Shown here: positions 9,495 to 17,279 of the stretch, piece by piece
How positions within the stretch are numbered: position 1 is the first letter of the stretch
Layout: every line of letters starts with the position of its first letter
Origin: Saprospiraceae bacterium UBA7687
GTDB lineage: Bacteria > Bacteroidota > Bacteroidia > Chitinophagales > Saprospiraceae
DNA: 64,000 bases
Direction: 5' to 3'
Assembly: GCA_002482845.1 (NCBI GenBank)
Contig: DLGT01000138.1
Coordinates: forward strand, 1 to 64,000
Notes under the pieces: generated by a model
Seen by the model: the letters and a program-made list of their open reading frames with translations, nothing else
The model's database searches: none
Told to the model about the DNA's origin: nothing
Translations under genes and position numbers: made by a program

Positions 9495-9526
9495 ATATGC
9501 TATGTCTACTAATGAAAAAATCAATA

Positions 9527-10225
9527 CTATACTCCGCTATGAACCTTATTGAGTTTTACAGATTTGACTACTTTGTTTTTGTCGTTGATTAACTTCACGA
9601 TGTACATACCTGTCTTAAGTTCAGATATTTCATGTTGTGCATTTGGATAATGGAAGTAAGATTTCACTTCTTTGCCAAACATATTGTACACTACAATCTT
9701 TTTTACACCTACTGTATTTGAGATTTGGAAATAATCAGTTGCAGGATTTGGGTAAACTTTTAAATTATTCAACCCACTTAGATCCTTGGTAGAAGAAACA
9801 CCTTCAGTCACATTGATATTTATTTGTGTAGAAAACACTTCTTGGGTAAAATTCTTATCCGAGTAATATCTTACAATCACAATAGAAGTACCATAAACCC
9901 CATTTGGTTTGAAATGAAAAATTAAAGTGCTACCGCTAGCAGTCATCAAATTTGGTTTATTCGGTGGGCACCTTTCAGTATTTGAATTATAACAAAGATT
10001 CAGATCACAAACAAAAAACTCCCATTCAGAATGAAAACTTGGTGCTTTCTCTAGCTTCCAATAAACTGTGGATGAGTCCACACCTGCGTTATAAACTGCA
10101 TCTCTAACTACTTCAATTGTTGATTCAACCGTCACAATATTAATGCTATCAGGTCCTTGCAAATATTGCGCTGATAGACTTAAACAAGATACAACGAAAA
10201 TTAATAAAAGTAATATTCTATTCAT
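9527..10225 (-). CDS. Secreted T9SS cargo protein, paralog A
   Basis: 232 residues: signal peptide (cleavage after SLSA, about residue 19), a beta-rich module with a conserved Cys set (FFVCDLNLCY then ERCPPNKPN), and a standard type A T9SS sorting domain in the last 75 residues (LKVYPNPATDYFQI, YNMFGKEV, ELKTGMYIVKLI). The product should cross the outer membrane by T9SS, lose the C-terminal domain, and end up surface-bound or released. It is a tandem paralog of the gene at 10553-11248; the sorting domains are nearly identical while the modules have diverged. Cargo function is unknown. Confidence 0.8.
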   Translation of the reverse strand: MNRILLLLIFVVSCLSLSAQYLQGPDSINIVTVESTIEVVRDAVYNAGVDSSTVYWKLEKAPSFHSEWEFFVCDLNLCYNSNTERCPPNKPNLMTASGSTLIFHFKPNGVYGTSIVIVRYYSDKNFTQEVFSTQININVTEGVSSTKDLSGLNNLKVYPNPATDYFQISNTVGVKKIVVYNMFGKEVKSYFHYPNAQHEISELKTGMYIVKLINDKNKVVKSVKLNKVHSGV

Positions 10226-10489
10226 CAGATAAATTTTTTATTTCGTAAATGTATGAAAGATATTACAAATCAGGTATAAAATGAATGTTAAATTTTAAAA
10301 TAAAACTAATTTAGCCTTCATTTACCAATTAAAAAGTATATTACATACCTTACCATCGTGACATATCCTATGAAATGTAGATTCTTAAGTAAATATATAA
10401 TTGTAACATTAAGATGAATATCCATACCAATATAAGTATTTATAGTCTTATATTGTTATCAACATAGTGCTTGTTTTGGGTATATCGCC
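10226..10489. other. Intergenic stretch, no feature seen
   Basis: A+T-rich spacer between the two tandem cargo paralogs. I see no ORF, tRNA or repeat before the terminator at 10490. It should contain the promoter for the gene starting at 10225, but the nearest candidate (TACATTTA on the minus strand, about 10238-10245) misses the last consensus base. Confidence 0.5.
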
Positions 10490-10531
10490 AAAAAAAAGAC
10501 CTTGCATTACACATACAAGGTCTTTTTTTTT
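10490..10531 (-). terminator. Terminator after paralog B
   Basis: GACCTTG (10498-10504) pairs with CAAGGTC (10516-10522), flanked by A and T runs. It has the same stem as the terminator at 9455, showing that the duplicated unit included gene plus terminator. Confidence 0.85.
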
Positions 10532-10552
10532 ACTATTTATTAGCATTATACG

Positions 10553-11248
10553 TTAGACTCCGCTATAACTCTTATTGAGTTTCACAGATTTAACTACTTT
10601 ATTTTTGTCGTTGATTAACTTCACGATGTACATACCTGTCTTAAGTTCAGATATTTCATGTTGTGCATTTGGATAATGGAAGTAAGATTTCACTTCTTTG
10701 CCAAACATATTGTAAATAACAATTTTTTTAACACCAATTGCATTTGACAATTGGAAATAATCAGTCGCAGGATTCGGGTAAACCTTTAGATTATTAAAAT
10801 TATTTAAATCCTTGGTAGAAACAGTCTCAGATACTGTAATATTGATAGTTGTAGAGTGAACTTCTTGAGTAAAATTTTTGTCAGAATAAAACCTAATAGT
10901 TACTGAAGACACTCCTACTTCTCCATGTGGTTTAAAATGATACATAAAAACGCTACCACCAATACGCATATAATTTGGCTTATTCGGCGGGCATCTCTCT
11001 GTAGTTGGTGAGTAACATAGATTCAAATCGCACACAAAAAACTCCCATGCTGATTCGAAGTTTGCACCTTTTTCAAATTTCCAATACAAAGTCGTAGAAT
11101 CTGCAGGTGGAGTATACACAACATCAGTAACAGTCTCTTCTTTCGTCGGCAAACTTACTATACTTACATTCACTGGACTCTGCACATACTGCGCAGTTAA
11201 TTGCAGGCTTAATGTAAATAAAAATATTAAAAGTAAACTTCTATTCAT
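10553..11248 (-). CDS. Secreted T9SS cargo protein, paralog B
   Basis: 231 residues from the ATG at 11248; the 8-residue upstream extension is rejected because MNRSLLLIF starts the signal peptide exactly as MNRILLLLIF does in paralog A. It has the same module (FFVCDLNLCY, ERCPPNKPN) and the same sorting domain (LKVYPNPATDYFQL through KSVKLNK). A 113-base stretch of the sorting-domain coding sequence is identical between the two genes, including third positions. A -7 box lies at 11270. Function is unknown beyond export through T9SS. Confidence 0.8.
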   Translation of the reverse strand: MNRSLLLIFLFTLSLQLTAQYVQSPVNVSIVSLPTKEETVTDVVYTPPADSTTLYWKFEKGANFESAWEFFVCDLNLCYSPTTERCPPNKPNYMRIGGSVFMYHFKPHGEVGVSSVTIRFYSDKNFTQEVHSTTINITVSETVSTKDLNNFNNLKVYPNPATDYFQLSNAIGVKKIVIYNMFGKEVKSYFHYPNAQHEISELKTGMYIVKLINDKNKVVKSVKLNKSYSGV

Positions 11249-11269
11249 CGGAACAAATTTTATATTCTG

Positions 11270-11277
11270 CAAAAATA
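11270..11277 (-). promoter_or_regulatory. Predicted -7 promoter element (paralog B)
   Basis: The minus strand reads TATTTTTG, matching TAnnTTTG, 22 bases before the ATG at 11248. This supports the shorter start. Confidence 0.45.
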
Positions 11278-11433
11278 ATAAAGTTATGACAATAAATCTA
11301 CTAAAAAAGTGTTAAAATTTAAAAATTGATTAATTTTGTCTGCATTTAGACAATTTATTATCTTTTCTGGGAGTTTCTACGCACATAATATATATAATTT
11401 TATTTTAATACGTAAGCTTTTTATTCATATTTT

Positions 11434-12480
11434 ATGAACGTTGACATCCAGAAAATAGACAGTGCGTTATCTGACAATGTAGTGCTAATTACCATAAAAA
11501 ATGACGCTCAACATTCACTTTCCGTAACTAATTATGGTGGTATTGTCCACGCTTGGTTTTGTCCTGACAACAAAGGAAATGTTTCAGATGTGCTTCTTGG
11601 GTGCAAAAATATTTCCGATTATCAAAAAAATCATCCATATTTTGGAGCGATAGTTGGCAGATATGCTAATAGAATTGCCAATGGTAAATTTACTATCAAT
11701 GATGTAACGTATGAATTAGCAACAAATAATCCACCTCACCATCTGCATGGTGGAAATGTAGGTTTTGATAAAAAAATATGGGACTACCGGATCATAGAAA
11801 ATTCGGATTACATAACCATTCAACTTATTACCGAAAGTCTTGATCTAGAAGAAGGTTACCCTGGAAATTTAAAGATTCAAGTTTCTTACACATTTGATAA
11901 TGAAGGGCGATTGACAATTGAATATGAAGCTTCTTCAGATCATCTGACGCATATAAACCTAACCAATCATTGTTATTTCAATCTAAGTGGTGACATTGGA
12001 TCTACAATTTTAGATCATCACTTACAAATTAACTCTGATAGTATTACCGAAACGGATGACTTGCTCATTCCTACAGGAAAAATCGTTAATATTAAAGCAT
12101 CTAACCTTGATTTTTCAGAAATGACAGAGATCGGCTTGCGCATTAAAAATGATGACCCGAATCTTAATAAAGCAAATGGATATGACCATAATTATGTTAT
12201 AAATGGTCAAATAAATTCAGTGATAGCCATTGCACAGCACCCACCTACTGGTAGAAGATTACAAGTATTCACTACTGAACCAGGAATACAATTATACACT
12301 GGAAATTGGCTCAATGATGTAAATGGAAAAAATGGACTTTATCAAAATTATTCAGGATTTTGCTTAGAAACACAACACTTTCCTGACTCACCCAATCATC
12401 CAAATTTTCCATCTACTCTGCTCAAACCAAATGAAACTTATAGATCCAAAACTATTTACAAAATAGATCTTGTATCTTAA
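11434..12480 (+). CDS. galM: Aldose 1-epimerase (mutarotase)
   Basis: Interconverts alpha and beta anomers of hexoses such as galactose and glucose. It is 348 residues, typical. Family motifs are in order: NYGGIVHAW, FGAIVGRYANRIANGKF, HHLHGGNVGFDKKIWD with a catalytic His, NLTNHCYFNLSG with the second His, and FCLETQHFPDSPNHPNFP with the catalytic Glu. No signal peptide is evident, so it is likely cytoplasmic. It stands alone, convergent with the DUF4920 gene. Confidence 0.93.
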   Translation: MNVDIQKIDSALSDNVVLITIKNDAQHSLSVTNYGGIVHAWFCPDNKGNVSDVLLGCKNISDYQKNHPYFGAIVGRYANRIANGKFTINDVTYELATNNPPHHLHGGNVGFDKKIWDYRIIENSDYITIQLITESLDLEEGYPGNLKIQVSYTFDNEGRLTIEYEASSDHLTHINLTNHCYFNLSGDIGSTILDHHLQINSDSITETDDLLIPTGKIVNIKASNLDFSEMTEIGLRIKNDDPNLNKANGYDHNYVINGQINSVIAIAQHPPTGRRLQVFTTEPGIQLYTGNWLNDVNGKNGLYQNYSGFCLETQHFPDSPNHPNFPSTLLKPNETYRSKTIYKIDLVS

Positions 12481-12573
12481 GTTTAATAAATCAATACCAA
12501 ACTCCCAGCTATTAAAATTAATAATTTGCGAAGGTGAATATTGATATAAATCCATTGATATACAATAACTTAA

Positions 12574-13062
12574 CTATCTTACGACTACACCTGATGCCAT
12601 AAACTTTAATTCCGTTTTTGGTTCGGTGATTTTTGCAATCTCTTCAGCAGACAGGCCTTCATCTTCAGCAAAATGTTTAAGATCATCCACCGATGTCACC
12701 TCTCTGTAGGCTTTACCTTGAAGCGTTACATTTTTGCCAGCAAGATCCTTAGGCATAAAAAAACCGTAATCTTTAAATTGGACAAAAAGCTCTGTTTTAG
12801 TAGTGTCTTGTGCCGAAACTAAATCCATCCAACATCCTTTTGTCTGACAAACTGCGGACACTGTACCATTGACTTTAGTTTCAATAGAATCTGCACTAGC
12901 CATCTGTGATAAAAGACTCTCAAAGCTAATCGCTCCTGTGGTGTCAATAGTTTCACCGAAGTGAATTCCGTCTTCTTTTACTTCTGCCGTCTCCGTATTT
13001 GCATTTTTGCAAGAAAACATTCCAACACAGATAATAAAAATAAATAATGTTAACCTTGTCAT
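12574..13062 (-). CDS. DUF4920 lipoprotein
   Basis: 162 residues. The N-terminus is a lipoprotein signal (hydrophobic run then GMFSCKN, Cys at about residue 18). The rest is the DUF4920 fold: HFGETID near residue 34, GTVSAVCQTKGCWMDL with two conserved cysteines, FKDYGFFMPKDLAGK and LQGKAYREVTSVDDLKHFA. The domain resembles small OB-type periplasmic proteins, and the Cys-x4-Cys pair could bind metal or form a disulfide, but the family has no proven function. Divergent from the MORN-caspase gene. Confidence 0.85.
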   Translation of the reverse strand: MTRLTLFIFIICVGMFSCKNANTETAEVKEDGIHFGETIDTTGAISFESLLSQMASADSIETKVNGTVSAVCQTKGCWMDLVSAQDTTKTELFVQFKDYGFFMPKDLAGKNVTLQGKAYREVTSVDDLKHFAEDEGLSAEEIAKITEPKTELKFMASGVVVR

Positions 13063-13171
13063 AAAATAAGATTTTTTGTAATAATTTGATTAAAAAAATG
13101 GTTTATACACTGATAATTTTGGTCGTTACATGTAACTTTACCCTTTAAAAAGAACATTTTTATCTTATCTT

Positions 13172-14851
13172 ATGTATAAAATAATCATTCTAATATCCTT
13201 CGTGGCGACAGCAATACTGCCTACTGACAACCTGCTTGCAAGTTGTATCTCAGGCAATTGTAACAATGGCAAAGGTACGTATTTATTTAAAGATGGATCA
13301 AAGTACATAGGAACTTTTTTAAGATCTCAACCACACGGAAATGGTATTTTTTACCTGTCTGACGGTAGTAAGTATGAAGGTGAGTTTTCACAAGGTGACA
13401 AAAACGGAAAAGGAAAAATGTCGTTTGCCACCGGTGATGTCTATGTAGGTAATTTTTCATCAGGTCTCATTTCAGGATCAGGTAAAATGGTATATAGAAA
13501 CGGCGATGTTTACACTGGCTACTGGGTAAATGGCAAGTCTTCAGGCAAAGGACGGTATGTGTTTTCTGATGGCGACTATTATGTAGGTGGTTTCCTTGAT
13601 GGAGAATTTAGTGGTACTGGAAAACTTGTCAGAAAAGATGGCTCATATTACGAAGGTGAATGGATGAGAAGTAAAAAACATGGCGAAGGAATTGCTTATT
13701 CAGGTGGTAAAAAAATGAAACATAAATACCACATGAACAAATTACTGCAAGAAACAAAATATCAAGAAAATCAAGAATCAACAACCATCTTGACAGATCA
13801 AAAACCCAAACTAAAAGATTGTACCAAACAATATTGTAATGCTGAGAAAGGGAGTTTCAGATATGGGGATGGCTCTGTTTATGAAGGAGATTTTATAAAT
13901 GGTGAAGGATCTGGCGTAGGAATATGTAAATACGCCAATGGAGATAGATATGAAGGCGGCTGGAAAAACCATGCACCACAAGGTAAAGGAACAATGAATT
14001 TTGCCAATGGAACTATATATGCAGCCATCTGGGATGACGGTGTACCCGTAGAAAAAATCACTCCTGCAAAACCAAAGGTCGAAATTGCAACCATTGAACC
14101 AACACCTTCAAAAACAAAAAAAGACAATGGTCAAACAGAGATTTTTGCACTGATAGTAGGTGTAGCGTCTTACAATCATATGCAGTCACTTAAATATACG
14201 GATGACGATGCATATCAATTATATGCATTTTTAAAAAGTCCCGAAGGTGGTGCGATTCCAGATGATAACATCAAAATATTGATAGATGATGCTGCCACTA
14301 ACAAAAGCATTTCACAAGAAATAAACTACATCGTTTCAAAAGCAGATAATAATGATGTAGTGATGCTTTATTTGTCCGGTCATGGACTAGATGGAGCTTT
14401 TGTCCCGAGTGACTTCGATGGTAAAAAAGGCCACATGGCTTATGGACAAATCCTTGAGTTATTAAACAGTTCAGAAGCAAAACATAAACTTTTCATCACA
14501 GATGCATGTCATTCAGGTTCAATGATTGCTTCAGCTCGAACACCTTGGAATGTAGCTGTGGAGAAATTTTATAGTGCATACAATACAATAAATGGTGGTA
14601 CAGCCATCATGATGTCTTCCAAAAAAGAAGAAGTATCTTTAGAATATGGAGGACTTAGGCAGGGCATTTTCTCACATTTTCTTATCAAAGGTTTAAAAGG
14701 TAACGCAGATAAAAATAGAGACAAACTTATCACAGTCACAGAACTTTATGATTACGTATCTACCAATGTTAAAAGTTATACCATGAATGCTCAGAATCCT
14801 GAAATAATGGGCGATTTTGACAAAAACATGCCTGTAGGTTTGATTAGATAA
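13172..14851 (+). CDS. MORN-repeat protein with C-terminal caspase (peptidase C14) domain
   Basis: 559 residues in three parts. An N-terminal signal-like segment (1-24). Two blocks of MORN repeats (about 32-190 with six or seven repeats, and 224-292 with three), separated by a polar linker; each block opens with a paired-cysteine stretch, C25/C30 and C217/C222. Then a caspase-like domain (about 323-559) with IFALIVGVASY, the catalytic His in YLSGHG (H404) and the catalytic Cys in ITDACHSGS (C446). Bacterial orthocaspases cut after Arg or Lys; MORN repeats usually bind lipid or act as a scaffold. The signal segment implies action outside the cytoplasm. It is a single gene followed by a strong terminator, so substrates are unknown. 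Confidence 0.88.
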   Translation: MYKIIILISFVATAILPTDNLLASCISGNCNNGKGTYLFKDGSKYIGTFLRSQPHGNGIFYLSDGSKYEGEFSQGDKNGKGKMSFATGDVYVGNFSSGLISGSGKMVYRNGDVYTGYWVNGKSSGKGRYVFSDGDYYVGGFLDGEFSGTGKLVRKDGSYYEGEWMRSKKHGEGIAYSGGKKMKHKYHMNKLLQETKYQENQESTTILTDQKPKLKDCTKQYCNAEKGSFRYGDGSVYEGDFINGEGSGVGICKYANGDRYEGGWKNHAPQGKGTMNFANGTIYAAIWDDGVPVEKITPAKPKVEIATIEPTPSKTKKDNGQTEIFALIVGVASYNHMQSLKYTDDDAYQLYAFLKSPEGGAIPDDNIKILIDDAATNKSISQEINYIVSKADNNDVVMLYLSGHGLDGAFVPSDFDGKKGHMAYGQILELLNSSEAKHKLFITDACHSGSMIASARTPWNVAVEKFYSAYNTINGGTAIMMSSKKEEVSLEYGGLRQGIFSHFLIKGLKGNADKNRDKLITVTELYDYVSTNVKSYTMNAQNPEIMGDFDKNMPVGLIR

Positions 14852-14925
14852 TCATAGGGGAATTTGTAATCTTAGCTTTCAATAATTCAGACATAAGTAC
14901 CTTTTATTATCAGGTAGCTAAAAAT

Positions 14926-14961
14926 AAAAAAGTTCTTGCTTAAACCGCAAGAACTTTTTTT
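14926..14961. terminator. Bidirectional terminator
   Basis: AGTTCTTGC (14931-14939) pairs with GCAAGAACT (14947-14955), flanked by A and T runs, between the convergent caspase and cytochrome c genes. Confidence 0.85.
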
Positions 14962-14979
14962 ATATCGTTGATTATCAGA

Positions 14980-15318
14980 CTATTTCACTTGACTTAGCGT
15001 CATAGAATACTCTGCTACTGCTTTTATCTCAGGCAACGTAAGTATATTTTCGAAAGCGGTCATCACACCTTTACCTTTGGTAATCATAGCAATCCTTTCA
15101 TTAAGATCAAAGTCAGAAATGGTCAGATCCTTAGATCCATTAGCTCCAAGCTTACCATCGGGTCCATGACAAAGCGCACAGTTTTGTTTATATATTTTTT
15201 CCCCATCTAGCGCTACTGTTTCCGTAGTAGATGATGAAGTTTCTTTAGGTTTATTGTCCTTATTTGCGCAAGCGATGATAAAAGACGCCATGATGACTAC
15301 TATAATATATTTTGTCAT
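14980..15318 (-). CDS. Small cytochrome c lipoprotein
   Basis: 112 residues with a lipoprotein signal (ASFIIAC, Cys at residue 17) and one haem-c site CALCH (47-51), followed by GPDGKLGANG and a GKGVMTAFENIL segment supplying the probable Met axial ligand. This is a class I monohaem cytochrome anchored by lipid, likely carrying electrons between periplasmic redox partners. A single gene with its own promoter and no oxidase genes beside it, so partners cannot be named. Confidence 0.88.
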   Translation of the reverse strand: MTKYIIVVIMASFIIACANKDNKPKETSSSTTETVALDGEKIYKQNCALCHGPDGKLGANGSKDLTISDFDLNERIAMITKGKGVMTAFENILTLPEIKAVAEYSMTLSQVK

Positions 15319-15343
15319 GATTGTTTTGATTTTTAAAATTATA

Positions 15344-15351
15344 CAAATTTA
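15344..15351 (-). promoter_or_regulatory. Predicted -7 promoter element (cytochrome c gene)
   Basis: The minus strand reads TAAATTTG, matching TAnnTTTG, 26 bases before the ATG at 15318. Confidence 0.45.
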
Positions 15352-15407
15352 AGTACAAAACTAAAATAACTTTATTTAATAAATGGTACCTTTTGTGCTT
15401 TTTTCAA

Positions 15408-15444
15408 ATAAAAAAAGGCCTCAACTTTCGTTCAGACCTTTTTT
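15408..15444 (-). terminator. Terminator of the ECF operon
   Basis: AAAAAAGG and CCTTTTTT frame a stem-loop (one internal mismatch) just after the stop of the Spy-like gene at 15473. Confidence 0.7.
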
Positions 15445-15472
15445 ACCTTGAAAAACATTACAGAGTTACTAC

Positions 15473-15931
15473 TTATTCCATTCTATTTTTTCGTCTTTCT
15501 TTGACGTTACTTACAAGCTTTTCTTTAAACTGACGCTCTACTTTAAATAGCATCGCAATCTTTTTTGCAGGAATGGCTGACTTCATTTTGCCGATATACT
15601 TTTTCTGGATATCGATTTCTTTGGACTTAGCATCGAGCATAGCGTAAAGCATGTCTTCGGCTTCTTTGTCTGACATGTCCTTTTTAGGGCGTATATCCAT
15701 CGAAGCCCTCATTGCTCCAGATTCTTCCTTGTAGGCATTGTATATTGGCCAAAATTTCTGCGCTTCATCTTCCGTTAATTCTAACTCTTGAGTGATGTAT
15801 GCGACTTTTTCTAATTTAACTTTTTCCTTTATCCTTTCTTTATTTCTTCCCTGACCAAAGCCACTGAAAGATAAACTCAAGCATATAAATGAAAAAATAA
15901 ATGTCTTTAAAAAATTTGATTGCATGTTCAT
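15473..15931 (-). CDS. Spy/CpxP-like periplasmic protein of an ECF operon
   Basis: 152 residues with a signal peptide (cleavage after FSGFG, about residue 26). The mature part is highly charged and helical, with an LTxxQ-like segment (LELTEDEAQKFWPIYNAYKE) and a basic tail, the pattern of Spy/CpxP or heavy-metal-sensor proteins. It is the third gene of a sigma/anti-sigma unit, 41 bases after the anti-sigma gene. In such operons this protein usually chaperones or senses stress in the periplasm; that role is inferred from family and position. ATGs at 15931 and 15925 are both usable. Confidence 0.65.
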   Translation of the reverse strand: MNMQSNFLKTFIFSFICLSLSFSGFGQGRNKERIKEKVKLEKVAYITQELELTEDEAQKFWPIYNAYKEESGAMRASMDIRPKKDMSDKEAEDMLYAMLDAKSKEIDIQKKYIGKMKSAIPAKKIAMLFKVERQFKEKLVSNVKERRKNRME

Positions 15932-15972
15932 GTGTTTAAAAAATTAAATATGATTAAATAAAATTAGGGGTC

Positions 15973-16509
15973 TTAAAAATCTGATTCGAATAAGTCGGTA
16001 TTTTCATCTTCTACAGAAATATATGACAAATCATCCAAAGTAGTTTCATCTATGATTTCTTGGTCTATCAGCATATTGATATCAAAATCTTCTGCATGAT
16101 CTACCATATAATCCAATACCTCAGCTTGTGTAAGTTCGGAAGCTAGTTGTGTATTTTCTTGTGGTTTAAGAATATTAAACACTACCAATGATGCTACAAG
16201 AACAACAAGAATAGCTGCATACTTCATATATGCAAATCTCGTAGTAGGCATGGACACTATTTTTGCTCCTTGTGCGTCATCATCAATTCTATTCAAAATA
16301 ACATCATCTAGTTTTTCGAAATAATCCGATGGTACAGCTTGTTTTTCTTGATTTTCACTCTTGATGATGTTTATTTGACTAATGATACTTTCTTCTACTT
16401 CATAAAAGTAATTTTCTGGTACTTGATGCACCCTTAACTTCGGAATAGAAGCTAAAATCGGCGTCATTTCTACTATTTCTTCGATTATATTACTATTTTG
16501 ATGTGTCAT
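15973..16509 (-). CDS. Probable anti-sigma factor, single membrane span
   Basis: 178 residues, with one membrane span at about 95-114 (KYAAILVVLVASLVVFNIL). The cytoplasmic half contains two similar segments, VPENYFYEVEESIISQI (about 30-46) and VPSDYFEKLDDVILNRI (about 60-76), a VPxxYF pattern I regard as common in Bacteroidota anti-sigma-like proteins. The C-terminal half is short and acidic and faces the periplasm. Its start overlaps the end of the sigma-factor gene by 4 bases (ATGA), implying translational coupling. I infer that it holds the partner sigma factor at the membrane. Confidence 0.7.
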   Translation of the reverse strand: MTHQNSNIIEEIVEMTPILASIPKLRVHQVPENYFYEVEESIISQINIIKSENQEKQAVPSDYFEKLDDVILNRIDDDAQGAKIVSMPTTRFAYMKYAAILVVLVASLVVFNILKPQENTQLASELTQAEVLDYMVDHAEDFDINMLIDQEIIDETTLDDLSYISVEDENTDLFESDF

Positions 16510-17069
16510 ACGGTTGCTTTTAAATGTTCTTCTATTTTTTTTACGGCGTGATGATACGAAGCTTTTAGTGCTCCCACACTTGTCTCTGTAATATCGGCAA
16601 TATCCTGATAAGGCATTTCGTCATAATATCTTAAATTGAATACCAATTTTTGCTTTTCAGGAAGTGCGTTGATAGCTGTTTTCAGATGATTTAGAGCCGA
16701 ATTTTCATCAAAATATTGACCATCTCTTACATCTTCCAGTTGCAAACTATCTAAACTCTCGCTGTATTTACTTTTTTTAGACTTTATAAAATTTAGGCTT
16801 TCATTGGTGGCAATTCGGTACATCCATGTATAAAGGGTAGATTGCTGCTGAAAACCATTCAAACTCCTTACTACTTTTATAAAGGTGTTTTGAAGAATAT
16901 CATCTGCATCATCATGATGATCCACCATCCTACGTATATGCCAATACAATTTTTCTTTGTATTTCCCTACCAATAGTCTATATCCTGCATCTTTCAAAGC
17001 AGGCTGCCCTATCATGGTCAATATTTCGAGATCATCAGGAAAAGTCATCTTGTTTGCGATTCTGTACAT
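16506..17069 (-). CDS. ECF-type RNA polymerase sigma factor
   Basis: 187 residues with sigma-70 region 2 (DDADDILQNTFIKVVRSL, then YTWMYRIATNESLNFI) and region 4 (LPEKQKLVFNLRYYDEMPYQ, then DIADITETSVGALKA forming the helix-turn-helix). The start could also be the ATG at 17048 (MTFPDD), 21 bases later. It is first gene of a three-gene operon with its anti-sigma and a Spy-like protein, so it probably drives envelope-stress genes and its own operon. Confidence 0.92.
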   Translation of the reverse strand: MYRIANKMTFPDDLEILTMIGQPALKDAGYRLLVGKYKEKLYWHIRRMVDHHDDADDILQNTFIKVVRSLNGFQQQSTLYTWMYRIATNESLNFIKSKKSKYSESLDSLQLEDVRDGQYFDENSALNHLKTAINALPEKQKLVFNLRYYDEMPYQDIADITETSVGALKASYHHAVKKIEEHLKATV

Positions 17070-17109
17070 AACATAGACTACTTATGGGCATGAAAGTTTA
17101 ATGCGTTAA

Positions 17110-17117
17110 CAAAAATA
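17110..17117 (-). promoter_or_regulatory. Predicted -7 promoter element of the first ECF operon
   Basis: The minus strand reads TATTTTTG, 41 bases before the sigma gene start. It matches the housekeeping consensus; I could not recognise a separate ECF-type site. Confidence 0.35.
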
Positions 17118-17251
17118 CAGAAAGTTTTTTTTGAAATGACTTGAGAATGAAATCAAAAAAAGAGCTCCATAAAAAACTCAAATAAGAACTAAGTCATCAA
17201 CTTTCAGCTAGATAATCAAGTCAGAATACTTATTTTAAAAGAGAATAATTG

Positions 17252-17259
17252 TATCTTTG
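17252..17259 (+). promoter_or_regulatory. Predicted -7 promoter element (haloperoxidase gene)
   Basis: TATCTTTG matches TAnnTTTG, 20 bases before the ATG at 17280. Confidence 0.5.
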
Positions 17260-17279
17260 AGACTTCTAATCTTATATAA

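Noticed and set aside
13879..14127. Minus-strand ORFs inside the MORN-caspase gene
   Set aside because: Shadow frames of a well-supported coding region.
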